This document shows positions 25,642 to 35,513 of a stretch of 64,000 nt of DNA, one piece after another. The stretch is taken from NCBI RefSeq assembly GCF_016278715.1, contig NZ_JADQBH010000033.1:1-64000 (forward strand), written 5' to 3'. Position numbers and translations under genes: made by a program. Position 1 is the stretch's first letter. Each line of letters starts with the position of its first letter. The notes below the pieces were generated by a model. The model was not told the DNA's origin. It saw nothing but the letters and a program-made list of their open reading frames with translations, and made no database searches. Source of the stretch: Marinilabilia sp. Its GTDB lineage: Bacteria > Bacteroidota > Bacteroidia > Bacteroidales > Marinilabiliaceae.

Positions 25642-26676
25642 CTATGCCTTCTCCAGTGTAAAAGTAAACGACGTTCCTTTACCCGGGGTGCTATTCACAT
25701 TAATGGTTTGTTTATGTGCTTCAATAATATGTTTTACAATGGCAAGTCCCAGGCCTGTTCCACCTTGTTCGCGCGACCGGCTTTTGTCGGCTCTGTAAAA
25801 CCGTTCAAAAACACGTGGCAGGTCTCGTTCCGAGATGCCGATTCCATTGTCGCGCACTTCCACAAGCACAAGATTATCCATGTCATAAAAACTAACGGTG
25901 GTCTGGCCTCCCTCTTTTCCGTAATTGATGGAATTAACAATTAAGTTGCTGACTACCTGAAACATCCGGGGTTTGTCACCTTTTACCAATGTGTTTTTGT
26001 CGGCGCTTCGGCCAAATTTTAATTTTATATTACGCTTGTCGGCTCGTACTTCCTGTAAATCAAATGCCTCGGCCACCAGTTGATAAATGTTAAATTTGGA
26101 AATATTCAGTTCCAGCTCGCCCGATTCCAGTTTCGAAATAGCTTCCAGGTCTTCAATAATTGAGATCATACGGTCGATGCTTCTTTCCGTTCGCTCCAGA
26201 TACAGCATATTGATTCCGGGGTCGTCGATGCCACCTTCCAAAAGTGTAAGAATATACCCCTGGATGTTAAAAATCGGGGTTTTTAATTCGTGCGACACAT
26301 TGCCAAGAAACTCTCGGCGGTATTTTTCCAGTTGCCGCAGTTGTTGAATTTCCATGGTTTTACCCTTCATCCATTCGGCCACTTCACGGTTAACCTGCGA
26401 GAAAATGTCGTTTTCGTTGGCGGAATTTTCTTTTATTCCGGGTTTGAAGTTGTGAATAGATTTGTAGATGGGTTTTATTTTGGCATAGATAAAAAGGCTG
26501 ATGAAGTAGTTTACAGCCGAAAAGGCAATTCCAGTAAAAAGCGGGATCGTAATCAGCAGGGAGATTGCCAGGTTGGGGCTGAAATTGTTAATCAGAAAAA
26601 AAAGCAAAGCAAGAACCAGGAAAGTAATGGTTATGTACCCAACGATTCTTTGTGGTGCGATAGACTTCATAAGCAT
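25642..26676 (-). CDS. PhoR-like sensor histidine kinase
   Basis: 344-aa membrane kinase. Two hydrophobic segments (about 11-32 and 37-64) with almost no periplasmic loop, then a short cytoplasmic linker, a DHp domain with H129 (FLGNVSHELKTPIFNIQGY) and a HATPase domain (NLIVNSINYGKEGG, VRDNGIGISERDLPRVFERFYR, GGTGLGLAIVKHI). No PAS domain, shorter than E. coli PhoR. It precedes the response regulator gene and is divergent from the phosphate permease gene, so a phosphate-sensing role is inferred. ATGs at residues 1 and 3 are both possible. Confidence 0.92.
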   Translation of the reverse strand: MLMKSIAPQRIVGYITITFLVLALLFFLINNFSPNLAISLLITIPLFTGIAFSAVNYFISLFIYAKIKPIYKSIHNFKPGIKENSANENDIFSQVNREVAEWMKGKTMEIQQLRQLEKYRREFLGNVSHELKTPIFNIQGYILTLLEGGIDDPGINMLYLERTERSIDRMISIIEDLEAISKLESGELELNISKFNIYQLVAEAFDLQEVRADKRNIKLKFGRSADKNTLVKGDKPRMFQVVSNLIVNSINYGKEGGQTTVSFYDMDNLVLVEVRDNGIGISERDLPRVFERFYRADKSRSREQGGTGLGLAIVKHIIEAHKQTINVNSTPGKGTSFTFTLEKA

Positions 26677-26969
26677 TTAATTGGACAATGATATTAAGTC
26701 TTATGGAACTTGCGCGACTTTTTTCTCATTGCAAACAAGTTGTTACTTCTGTGTGCTGGACAAATTTATATGAAAAAGACCAGTAGCCGTCAAATTAAAT
26801 AGGTTAATTGGCATGTTAATTTACTGTTAAGTAGGGTGAGGTGCTGTAAACATTAAAATTAACCTTAAATTTGAGAAAAATGAATCTGGAAACCTAACAA
26901 AAAATTAATATTCGGGTCTGAAAAGAACCATCTTTGGGGACTATTTTTGTTGCCAAAACATACAGGAAT

Positions 26970-29237
26970 ATGACACTTGTCTGGACTATTGCCGTTGTAC
27001 TCTCGCTGTTGGCCGTTGTTGACCTGATAGTGGGCGTTTCGAATGATGCTGTAAACTTTCTAAACTCCGCCATCGGAAGCAAGGTGGCTTCACGTCGCAC
27101 CATTTTCTGGATTGCCGGCATGGGGATCTTGTTGGGAACGTTTTTCTCGGCGGGTATGATGGAGGTTGCCCGCAAAGGCGTCATTTATCCTCAGAACTTC
27201 TTTCTCACGGAACTGATGATTATTTTTCTGGCCGTGATGATTGTAGATATTCTTCTGATTGACAGTTACAATACTCTTGGTTTCCCTACGTCCACTACCA
27301 TTGCTGTTGTTTTTGAGCTGACAGGTGCAGCACTTGCCATTGCTTTTGTTAAGACCAGTGGGTCACTATCGGGCGAGTCGGTTCTTTCAGACTATATTAA
27401 TACAGGAAGAGTTTTTCTTTTGTTTTCGGGAATATTGGTTTCTATACTTTTTGCATTTTTGGCAGGAGCGATTGTCCAGTTTATTTCACGCGTTGTTTTT
27501 TCTTTCAGATATCACGGACGCTTTAGGCTCTTGTTCGCACTGTTTGGTTCTTTGTCTGTTTCCGGAATTCTTTTTTTGATTTTAAAAAAGGGTATAGATG
27601 CCTCGTCTCTGTGGGAATATCCGCTGATTTTGTGGTCGGGAGCGCATCCGTTCTTTTCTTTTCTGATGATTTTTGCCGGCACTTTCTTCCTTCTGTATCT
27701 GCTGGGGCTGTTATTTCAGGTGGATATTCCGCGGGTGGTGGTTTTGTTTGGCACTTTTGCTTTGGCATTATCATTTGCAGCCAACGATCTTGTGAATTTT
27801 ATCGGCGTTCCGCTTGCCGGGATAGAGAGTTTTCGAGCCTATCTTACTTCTGGTAGTATGGCTTCCCCGGATTCTTTTAACCTTGCTTTTTTGAGCGACG
27901 ACTGGCTGAGAAATCATGGGTTTCAGGACTGGATTTATGCTGCATTTTTTCTGGGTTCTGGTATTGTCATGGTTCTGACTTTATTTTTTTCCAGAAAAGC
28001 GCGTTCTGTTACAGAGACGGAGGTTTATTTGGGTCGTCAACATTCCGGACAGGAACATTTTGAGCCCTCACAATTGTCGCGTACTCTGGTTCGTCAGTTT
28101 TTGAAAGTTTATAGTAAAGCTGACGTTTTGCTGCCCGCAGGAATTCATCAGTTTATTTCCAGACAATATAGGCGTAGTGACGACCAGAATACCGGGAAGC
28201 GTGTGGATGAGGTAATTTATTTTGATACATTAAGAGCATCGGTTAATCTTGTGGTAGCAAGTATTCTTATAAGTCTGGGAACCTATTGGGGATTTCCTTT
28301 GTCCACAACTTTTGTTGTTTTTATGGTTGCTATGGGAACATCATTGGCCGACCAGGCCTGGGGACGTGAAAGTGCGGTTTACCGCATCTCAGGTGTTTTG
28401 TCCATACTTGGCGGCTGGTTTATCACAGCATGTCTCGGATTTCTTGGGGCATTTGTCCTTACGTTATTGTTGTGGTGGGGAACCTGGGTCTCCATGATTG
28501 CAGCCCTTGTGTTTATGGTATTTTATCTCATTAAAAGTACCCGATATCACAGGAAGAAGCAGCTGGAGAAGCAGCAGTTCAAAGAGGAAATCAGCAATGA
28601 AATTGCCCAGAATATTGGGTGGATGCGTAATGCCGGGAGTGATACTGTGAGAAAAATGTTGCTCGAATCATCCAAAATATATCTTTTGCTGGTCCAGGGT
28701 TTGCTGGATGAAGATGAGCTGAAATTGTTGGAGGTAAAGGAAAAAACAGAAGGTCTTCGTGTTCGCGTAAAGGGGGCCAAAACAGAATTTTTCAGGGCGA
28801 TGAGTAAAATGCCGGAGGAGTCTCAGGATCCGGGACAATTCTTTATTCAGGCTCTCGATTATCTTACCGAGCTCACAAATACGCTTCTGGCAATGGTGAA
28901 CCCGGCCTACGACCATGTGAAGAATCAGCATAAAGGATTGGTGGAATACCAGCGTGAAGATCTTACGAACATCCTTGACGAGACCACCGCCTTTTTTAAT
29001 TTTATGGTTCATCTGGAAAAGGACAAGAAATTTGCAATGTTACCCGAATTGGTGCAGCGGCAACAATCGCTCTTCTCGTTAATTGAAAACTATCGTCTGC
29101 ACCATATCCGGCAAATCCGGTCAGGAAAGGGAAAGACGCGTATCAATATTATTTATATGGAGCTTTTGGGCGAAACACGCAATCTGGTTACTTATTCGGT
29201 TAATCTGGTAAAATCGTTGAAAAGCTTTTTTGAATAG
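26970..29237 (+). CDS. PiT family inorganic phosphate transporter with PhoU-like C-terminal domain
   Basis: 755 aa from the ATG at 26970 (tracked TTG start at 26934 is rejected). Two PiT repeats are visible: DLIVGVSNDAVNFLNSAIG with GFPTSTTIAVVFE in the first, and LALSFAANDLVNFIGVPLAG with YWGFPLSTTFVVF in the second. The central insertion holds a charged loop. From about residue 560 the protein is soluble and helical (KMLLESSKIYLLLVQGLLDE and onward), resembling PhoU, so transport and its regulator are fused. A TAAATTTG box lies at 26866-26873. Divergent from the PhoR-like kinase gene. Confidence 0.93.
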   Translation: MTLVWTIAVVLSLLAVVDLIVGVSNDAVNFLNSAIGSKVASRRTIFWIAGMGILLGTFFSAGMMEVARKGVIYPQNFFLTELMIIFLAVMIVDILLIDSYNTLGFPTSTTIAVVFELTGAALAIAFVKTSGSLSGESVLSDYINTGRVFLLFSGILVSILFAFLAGAIVQFISRVVFSFRYHGRFRLLFALFGSLSVSGILFLILKKGIDASSLWEYPLILWSGAHPFFSFLMIFAGTFFLLYLLGLLFQVDIPRVVVLFGTFALALSFAANDLVNFIGVPLAGIESFRAYLTSGSMASPDSFNLAFLSDDWLRNHGFQDWIYAAFFLGSGIVMVLTLFFSRKARSVTETEVYLGRQHSGQEHFEPSQLSRTLVRQFLKVYSKADVLLPAGIHQFISRQYRRSDDQNTGKRVDEVIYFDTLRASVNLVVASILISLGTYWGFPLSTTFVVFMVAMGTSLADQAWGRESAVYRISGVLSILGGWFITACLGFLGAFVLTLLLWWGTWVSMIAALVFMVFYLIKSTRYHRKKQLEKQQFKEEISNEIAQNIGWMRNAGSDTVRKMLLESSKIYLLLVQGLLDEDELKLLEVKEKTEGLRVRVKGAKTEFFRAMSKMPEESQDPGQFFIQALDYLTELTNTLLAMVNPAYDHVKNQHKGLVEYQREDLTNILDETTAFFNFMVHLEKDKKFAMLPELVQRQQSLFSLIENYRLHHIRQIRSGKGKTRINIIYMELLGETRNLVTYSVNLVKSLKSFFE

Positions 29238-29417
29238 TTTCGCGCCTGGAACCATATCCGACCCAATATTTTTCTCCTTGTTGCCAAATCAGATGTGTTA
29301 TTCCTAAAAAAAATGGTAACTTTCTTTATTTAAAAGGGATTGCATGAGGTGATATTTTTATAATGTTCCTTTATATCCTTTGAGTTTTTCTCATATTTAT
29401 AACTAAATTTCTTTACT

Positions 29418-29660
29418 ATGGGACTTCTTTTATCCATTGTCATTGGTATTTTTGCCGGGTATCTTGGAAGTATTATTTTCAAAGGTTCCGGTCTGGGCTT
29501 AATCTGGAACCTGATTGTTGGTCTCATTGGAGGCGTGATAGGTGGTGCTTTATTTGAATTTCTTGGATTTCACGGACAGGGCATTATCTGGCAACTGATT
29601 GCAGCTACGGTAGGTGCCATTATTCTTTTGTGGATTGCTTCAGTGTTAAGGAGGAAATAA
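29418..29660 (+). CDS. GlsB/YeaQ/YmgE family membrane protein
   Basis: 80-aa protein of the transglycosylase-associated/YeaQ family: three hydrophobic segments rich in Gly (GIFAGYLGSIIFKGSG, IVGLIGGVIGGALFEFLG, AATVGAIILLWIASV) and a basic C-terminus RRK. Usually induced in stress; exact role unknown. Monocistronic, followed by a large hairpin with a T-rich end. Confidence 0.88.
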   Translation: MGLLLSIVIGIFAGYLGSIIFKGSGLGLIWNLIVGLIGGVIGGALFEFLGFHGQGIIWQLIAATVGAIILLWIASVLRRK

Positions 29661-29679
29661 TCTTCTCCGCGATAAAATG

Positions 29680-29765
29680 AATGATGTCCGGTTGATTACC
29701 ATAAAAGACCGGGTTGATCCGGTTCACTGATGTTGAGAAATCAACCTGACATCATTATTTTTGCT
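29680..29765 (+). terminator. Long hairpin with T-rich tail (probable terminator)
   Basis: AATGATGTCCGGTTGATT (29680-29697) and AATCAACCTGACATCATT (29739-29756) are inverted with one mismatch in 18; the loop holds a second ACCGG/CCGGT stem. ATTTTTGC follows. It ends the YeaQ-type gene transcript and overlaps the tracked rmuC start, supporting the downstream rmuC start. Confidence 0.65.
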
Positions 29766-29780
29766 CAAAAATTCTCTTTT

Positions 29781-31115
29781 ATGATTTTGGATGGACTTCT
29801 TGTTGCCTTGCTTTTGTTGTGTGTGATTCTTCTCATTGTGCTGATATTGCGAACGGGTCAAAATAATAATATTGATTTTCAGAATTCCATCCGGCAGGTA
29901 ATGAAAGAAGAGCTTAGGGACAATCGTTCTGAACTCAGTAATGGTCTGGGGCAAAACCGTCAGGAGCTTTCTCACAATCTTGAACGATTAACGGTCACGT
30001 TGCAGGAGCAACTTTCTAAAATGCTGGAAGGGATGAACACCAATGCCTTTTCCAACCGGCAGGAATTGGCTCAATCTCTCAAAAGTTTTGGCGAGTCGTT
30101 TACGCTAAATGTGACAGAGTTTAAAAACTTGCAAAAGCAACGCTTTGACGACATGGCCCGCAAGCAGGACGACCTGGTTAAATCGACCGAAAACAGGCTC
30201 GAAAAGATGCGGGAAACCGTAGATGAAAAACTCCACAAAACTCTGGAAGAGAGGCTTGGACAATCGTTTAAATTGGTTACTGAACGGCTCGAAGCAGTGC
30301 GTGAAGGGTTGGGCGAAATGAAAAACATGGCCGGCGAGGTTGGGGATCTTAAGCGGGTACTCAGCAACGTGAAAACGCGCGGAGTGCTTGGGGAAATTCA
30401 ACTGGGCAACATTCTTGAGCAAATAATGGCTCCCGAACAATACGAAAAGAACGTAAAAACAAAACGCGATTCCTCAGGGCATGTGGAATATGCCATAAAA
30501 CTGCCAGGCCAGGGAAGCAACGGGGAAGCGGTCTATATGCCTGTTGATGCTAAATTTCCCCAGGAAGATTATGCCAGACTTCAGGAAGCGTTGGACAAAG
30601 GTGATGCTGAGGGCATGGCTCTGGCTACTAAACAACTGGTTGCTGCGATTAAAAAATCTGCTTCAGACATCCGCGATAAATATCTGGACCCACCCCATAC
30701 CACTGATTTTGGAATATTGTTTCTCCCGGTGGAGGGGCTATATGCCGAGGTGGTTCGGCAACCTGATTTGGTTGCGGTTCTCCAGCGGGATTTTAAAGTG
30801 ATTGTTACCGGTCCAACCACACTTGCGGCCATGCTGAACAGTCTGCAGATGGGCTTCAGAACCCTGGCTATCCAAAAACGCAGCAGCGAGGTTTGGGAAA
30901 TCCTGGGAGCTGTAAAGACACAGTTTGGGGAATTCGGCAAAGTGTTACGGAAAGCCCAGGAAAAAATTAATCAGGCCAACAACGAAATCGAAACCCTGAT
31001 AACTACCCGGACTAATGTCATGATGCGCAAGCTTAGAAAGGTTCAGGAGTTACCTGCCGAAAAGAGTAAGGAATTGATGGAGACACTTGAAGAAAAAGAA
31101 GAAGAAACAATTTAA
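29781..31115 (+). CDS. rmuC: DNA recombination protein RmuC
   Basis: 444 aa from the ATG at 29781; the tracked start at 29730 falls inside a terminator-like hairpin. Order: one N-terminal membrane segment (LLVALLLLCVILLIVLIL), a long coiled coil to about residue 200, then the RmuC nuclease-like core with VLGEIQLGNILEQIM, YMPVDAKFPQEDYARL and TDFGILFLPVEGLYAEV. RmuC limits inversions and processes recombination intermediates in E. coli. The charged C-terminus is typical. Confidence 0.95.
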   Translation: MILDGLLVALLLLCVILLIVLILRTGQNNNIDFQNSIRQVMKEELRDNRSELSNGLGQNRQELSHNLERLTVTLQEQLSKMLEGMNTNAFSNRQELAQSLKSFGESFTLNVTEFKNLQKQRFDDMARKQDDLVKSTENRLEKMRETVDEKLHKTLEERLGQSFKLVTERLEAVREGLGEMKNMAGEVGDLKRVLSNVKTRGVLGEIQLGNILEQIMAPEQYEKNVKTKRDSSGHVEYAIKLPGQGSNGEAVYMPVDAKFPQEDYARLQEALDKGDAEGMALATKQLVAAIKKSASDIRDKYLDPPHTTDFGILFLPVEGLYAEVVRQPDLVAVLQRDFKVIVTGPTTLAAMLNSLQMGFRTLAIQKRSSEVWEILGAVKTQFGEFGKVLRKAQEKINQANNEIETLITTRTNVMMRKLRKVQELPAEKSKELMETLEEKEEETI

Positions 31116-31284
31116 CTGAAGAAAGATATTTTGGTTCTTCCTGGGCAATTCCTAACAATGAATATTTAATTTAATGGTAGAACAAGCCATCTTATCCACC
31201 CCCACATTGGTAAAAACAGTTTATTGCGAGTGAAAATTAATAACGGAAGATTAAATGTTTTTATGGTCTTAAGATAAATATGTT

Positions 31285-31989
31285 ATGCCTAATCTCCTCC
31301 GAAAATACCTCTCCGGTCTTTCGGCTCTTGTTTTTCCGGAAATCTGCAAAGGCTGTGGCGAATCGCTTGTTTCTGGTCGCACAGCTTTATGCCGGAAGTG
31401 TGAGTCAGAGATGCCCCGTACGTTTTTCGAGAAAGTGTCCGGCAACCTGGTGGAACAGATGTTCTGGGGTAGGGCAAGAGTGGAGTTTGCATTCTCTCTG
31501 TTTTTCTATCGCAAAGGCGAACTTCTTCAGCAACTCATTCATCAGCTTAAATACAAAAGAGACATAAGGGCAGGTACTTACCTGGGGCAAATGACTGGTC
31601 GGGTTTTGCTGAAGGAGGAGCTGGCCGGGAAGTTTGACTGCATCATTCCGGTGCCCTTACACCCCCAAAAGCAACGACTCCGGGGATATAATCAAAGTGA
31701 CATTATAGCTGATGGAATCAGTGAAATCACTAAAGTCCCGGTCAACAAAGAATCTGTAATCAGAACTGTGCATTCTGCAAGTCAGACCCGCAGAGGGAGA
31801 TACGAGAGGTGGCAAAATGTGGAGGGAATTTTTAAAGTTGTCCATCCCCATCTTTTCCATAACCAGCATTTGCTGATTCTTGACGATGTAGTTACCACAG
31901 GTGCCACCATCGAAGCTCTTTGCGCTGCATTTTCTGAAGTGGAAAATGTCAGATTTTCGGTATTGACCATTGGCATTGCCGTCGGATGA
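31285..31989 (+). CDS. ComF family phosphoribosyltransferase-like protein
   Basis: 234-aa protein with an N-terminal double-zinc region (FPEICKGCGESL, LCRKCESEMP) and a C-terminal phosphoribosyltransferase fold whose PRPP loop is LLILDDVVTTGATIEAL. The IIPVPLHPQKQRLRGYNQS segment is the ComF/GntX hallmark. In competent bacteria ComF works in DNA uptake with ComEC and the DNA-processing proteins. The stop is 12 nt from the convergent hom gene. Confidence 0.93.
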   Translation: MPNLLRKYLSGLSALVFPEICKGCGESLVSGRTALCRKCESEMPRTFFEKVSGNLVEQMFWGRARVEFAFSLFFYRKGELLQQLIHQLKYKRDIRAGTYLGQMTGRVLLKEELAGKFDCIIPVPLHPQKQRLRGYNQSDIIADGISEITKVPVNKESVIRTVHSASQTRRGRYERWQNVEGIFKVVHPHLFHNQHLLILDDVVTTGATIEALCAAFSEVENVRFSVLTIGIAVG

Positions 31990-32001
31990 ATTAAAAAGCT
32001 T

Positions 32002-33201
32002 CTAATAATTCAACGCCTTACCCGTGGCAGCCAGAAAAATATCCAGCGATCGTAATTTTTCCTTTATGGCAATGAGCTTGTCCAGCCTGATAAATCCGAT
32101 TCGGTAGTGATACCGTGGACCGTGGTATTCTTCAGATACCGATTTGAACTCAAAGTTCTCAAGCACTTCGGGATTGCTGTACCTCAGATAGACTTCGATG
32201 GCACCCTCTTTGAAATACTTGAATCCTTCGAAATAGTTCGCCTTCTTATATTCGTAACGGTAATGATGTGCAAGGGCTGTAATATCTGATAATACCGCTG
32301 ACCCGGTAGGATGACCCCCGGCTCCTTTGCCAAACATAAACTGTTTGTCGTAGGCCACTCCTTTTATTACCACCCCGTTGAATTCATCTTCCACATTGTA
32401 GATGTATTTGTCGCGGGTTACAAAACGGGGCAAAACAAACAGGGCTATTTTTTTGTCGCGCAAACGTTCCACCTGACCCACGAGTTTAATTTTGTAATCC
32501 TTCTCACGGGCGTAATTGATGTCAAACTCCGAAATATTTGATATGCCGTAGTTTAGAACCTCATCAGGCGATACCACCACACCAAAACTGTGCATGGTAA
32601 GAATTATCAGTTTGAAAAGCGAATCGAAGCCGTCCACATCAAAGGTGGGGTTGGATTCGGCAAAACCCAGCTCCTGGGCTTTTTTCAGGGCATTGGGATA
32701 GCTTTCATTATTATCAAAAATTTTGGAAAGAATGTAGTTGGATGAGCCGTTGAGGATTCCGGTTACGGAGAGCAGCAGGTCGTTGTCGTAATACTCCTCA
32801 AGGTTGCGTATGACCGGAATACTGCCGCACGCAGATGCCTCGTACAGCAGGGATACATTGTTTTCTTTGGCGAGAGAGACCATTTCGCTGAGGTTTTCGG
32901 CAAGCATTTTTTTATTGGCCGACACCACATTTTTCCCGTTTTGCAGCGCCTTTTTGACAATAAAATAGGCATCATCCGCATTGTCAATTAATTCTACAAT
33001 GGTGTTGATGCCTTCGTCATTGAGGATTTTATCAGGTTCGTAACAAAACATTTCGTCCGGAAGCGACCGCATAACGTGTCGTTTTACACAGATTCTTTTT
33101 ACTTTGGCGTCCAGTGCCGGGCTTTTAGCCAATACGTCGTAGAGACCCTGACCGACAACACCAAATCCAAAAAGACCGATATTTAATTTTTGCCGTGACA
33201 T
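32002..33201 (-). CDS. hom: Homoserine dehydrogenase
   Basis: NAD(P)H-dependent reduction of aspartate semialdehyde to homoserine, the branch to Met and Thr; 399 aa. Rossmann start NIGLFGFGVVGQGLYDVL, catalytic region YEASACGSIPVIRNLEEYY, TGILNGSSNYIL and ESNPTFDVDGFDSLFKLIIL are all intact, as is GAGGHPTGSAVLSDI. The C-terminal ~90 residues replace the usual ACT domain by a short region with no clear ACT match. Downstream of metY in the same operon (106-nt gap with a hairpin), so its expression should share the metY leader control. Confidence 0.95.
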   Translation of the reverse strand: MSRQKLNIGLFGFGVVGQGLYDVLAKSPALDAKVKRICVKRHVMRSLPDEMFCYEPDKILNDEGINTIVELIDNADDAYFIVKKALQNGKNVVSANKKMLAENLSEMVSLAKENNVSLLYEASACGSIPVIRNLEEYYDNDLLLSVTGILNGSSNYILSKIFDNNESYPNALKKAQELGFAESNPTFDVDGFDSLFKLIILTMHSFGVVVSPDEVLNYGISNISEFDINYAREKDYKIKLVGQVERLRDKKIALFVLPRFVTRDKYIYNVEDEFNGVVIKGVAYDKQFMFGKGAGGHPTGSAVLSDITALAHHYRYEYKKANYFEGFKYFKEGAIEVYLRYSNPEVLENFEFKSVSEEYHGPRYHYRIGFIRLDKLIAIKEKLRSLDIFLAATGKALNY

Positions 33202-33243
33202 TTTCTTTAGTTTTTGTGGAAGTGAATGATTTTCAGATGAAAA

Positions 33244-33282
33244 GGTTCTGATGCCGGAATTGTTTCTCCGAACATCAGAACC
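33244..33282 (-). promoter_or_regulatory. Hairpin between metY and hom
   Basis: Perfect 10-bp inverted repeat GGTTCTGATG / CATCAGAACC with a further CGGA/TCCG pair inside the loop. On the minus strand a short CTTTTC follows, so it could partially terminate or protect the metY transcript and lower hom expression. Confidence 0.6.
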
Positions 33283-33308
33283 AGTAAAGTTATGACCAAA
33301 GATACGGA

Positions 33309-34622
<1,314 letters not shown>

Positions 34623-34641
34623 TTATAGGTTAAATAAAAAT

Positions 34642-34676
34642 AAAAAATTCCTGACCGGTTGCGTTGACGCACCGGT
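34642..34676 (-). terminator. metY attenuator terminator hairpin (segments 3:4)
   Basis: Minus strand: ACCGGTGCG, loop TCAA, CGC, a bulged A, ACCGGT (34676 down to 34654), then CAGGAA and TTTTTTATTTTT. It lies 32 nt before the metY start codon. The six-nt spacer before the U-run is longer than ideal, which tempers confidence that it is a full intrinsic terminator. Confidence 0.65.
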
Positions 34677-34784
34677 ATCTGATTAATTTGAATTCAAATT
34701 TTATCGGAAAATGTTGGAAAGATACAGATATGATGCGTCAACAAGACTTATGCCATGAACATAGACATTCGTCCCATCATCATA
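34663..34784 (-). promoter_or_regulatory. metY leader antiterminator and protector pairings
   Basis: Three mutually exclusive stems. Segment 1, GGTATGATG (34786-34778), lies in the Met codons of the leader peptide and pairs with segment 2, CATCATATC (34735-34727). Segment 2 also includes GTTGACGCA (34742-34734), right after the leader stop codon, which pairs perfectly over 9 nt with TGCGTCAAC (34671-34663), the 5' half of the terminator hairpin. Ribosome stalling on Met codons would free segment 2 to form the antiterminator; reaching the stop codon would cover segment 2 and let the terminator form. Confidence 0.7.
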
Positions 34785-34861
34785 CCCGTTGTGGTAATGA
34801 AGGAAATTCCGCAGTTGATTGTTGCGGCAAAAGAAATAATATTTTCGATGTTTTGCTTCAT
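34748..34861 (-). CDS. Met-rich leader peptide of the metY-hom operon
   Basis: A 37-residue ORF too short for the ORF track. It begins ATG AAG CAA and ends in ITTTGMMMGRMSMFMA then TAA: six of the last eleven residues are Met, after three Thr codons. The ATG lies about 20 nt after a promoter candidate, and the stop lies just before the segment that pairs with the terminator hairpin. This is the arrangement of a classical attenuation leader peptide. No initiation signal beyond AT-rich sequence is visible. The Thr codons could add response to Thr, fitting hom in the operon. The reading is inference from sequence; no homologue was recalled. Confidence 0.75.
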   Translation of the reverse strand: MKQNIENIISFAATINCGISFITTTGMMMGRMSMFMA

Positions 34862-34880
34862 TCAATAAATTATCTCTTTG

Positions 34881-34911
34881 CAAATATGGACAACTTTATC
34901 CACAATTCAAA
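34881..34911 (-). promoter_or_regulatory. Candidate promoter of the metY-hom leader transcript
   Basis: On the minus strand TTTG (34911-34908), a 19-nt spacer, then CATATTTG (34888-34881), close to the Bacteroidota -33 TTTG / -7 TAnnTTTG pattern (first T replaced by C). Transcription would start roughly 10 nt before the leader peptide ATG. Confidence 0.5.
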
Positions 34912-35513
34912 TAGTTAGAAGATTTTTTTTCATTTGTGCCCTAAGAAAATTCCTAAAATTTTTGTCTATGCCTGAATTTTAAGGGGATCCGTAATGTCAG
35001 AACTATGTTGGGGGCCTGGAATCGCTTCAGCCAAATCCCGTGAAGAAAATCAAAACATTTTTAGTTAAGAAATCCGAATCATTTGAGCGTAACGAGTTTT
35101 CGATTTTAGAAAAGCGAGGTGATTTTCAGGGGTTTGGTTGGGCGACGGCATTTCTCGTTTACTTCTTTTTATTGCTGTAGAATTGGAGCGAAGCATAAAT
35201 CGTGAACTCCTAATAATCTTTTTCCTGTGAATAAAAGAAGTAAAAGTCCACGCAGTTTGAGCGCAAAAAAAGAAACATATATTTTCCCGGGACAATAGTG
35301 ATTTTTTTATATCCGATACCAAAAAAAGCTGCTTAAAGATTGCTTTCCAGAAATCGGGATCGGCTATTTTGCTAGAAATGAACAGATTTTTGTAACAAAC
35401 AAAACATCAACTATTATTATTTACTAACCGATGACCCAAGGAAAAAATAAAAAAAACGAATGATTTCTTTTTCGTCAACGTCAAAAGGATGAAAACAATA
35501 AAAAAACAGTATT
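34912..35513. other. Intergenic region, no confident gene
   Basis: About 600 nt between the metY leader and the small secreted protein gene. The 85-aa minus ORF at 35065-35322 (ends SKTRYAQMIRIS) lacks recognisable domains and is not accepted as a gene; it may be degraded repeat sequence. The last ~100 nt are A-rich and should contain the promoter of the downstream gene. Confidence 0.5.

Noticed and set aside
34701-34883. 60-aa minus ORF listed in the track within the metY leader
   Set aside because: Out of frame with the Met-rich leader peptide; the leader frame (34748-34861) explains the region better.
34664-34918. 84-aa plus-strand ORF, His/Cys-rich, opposite the metY leader
   Set aside because: It is the antisense of the Met-rich leader and attenuator stems; its His runs are the complements of the ATG codons.
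35065-35322. 85-aa minus-strand ORF ending SKTRYAQMIRIS
   Set aside because: Basic, low-complexity, no domain or neighbour support; may be degenerate repeat sequence.
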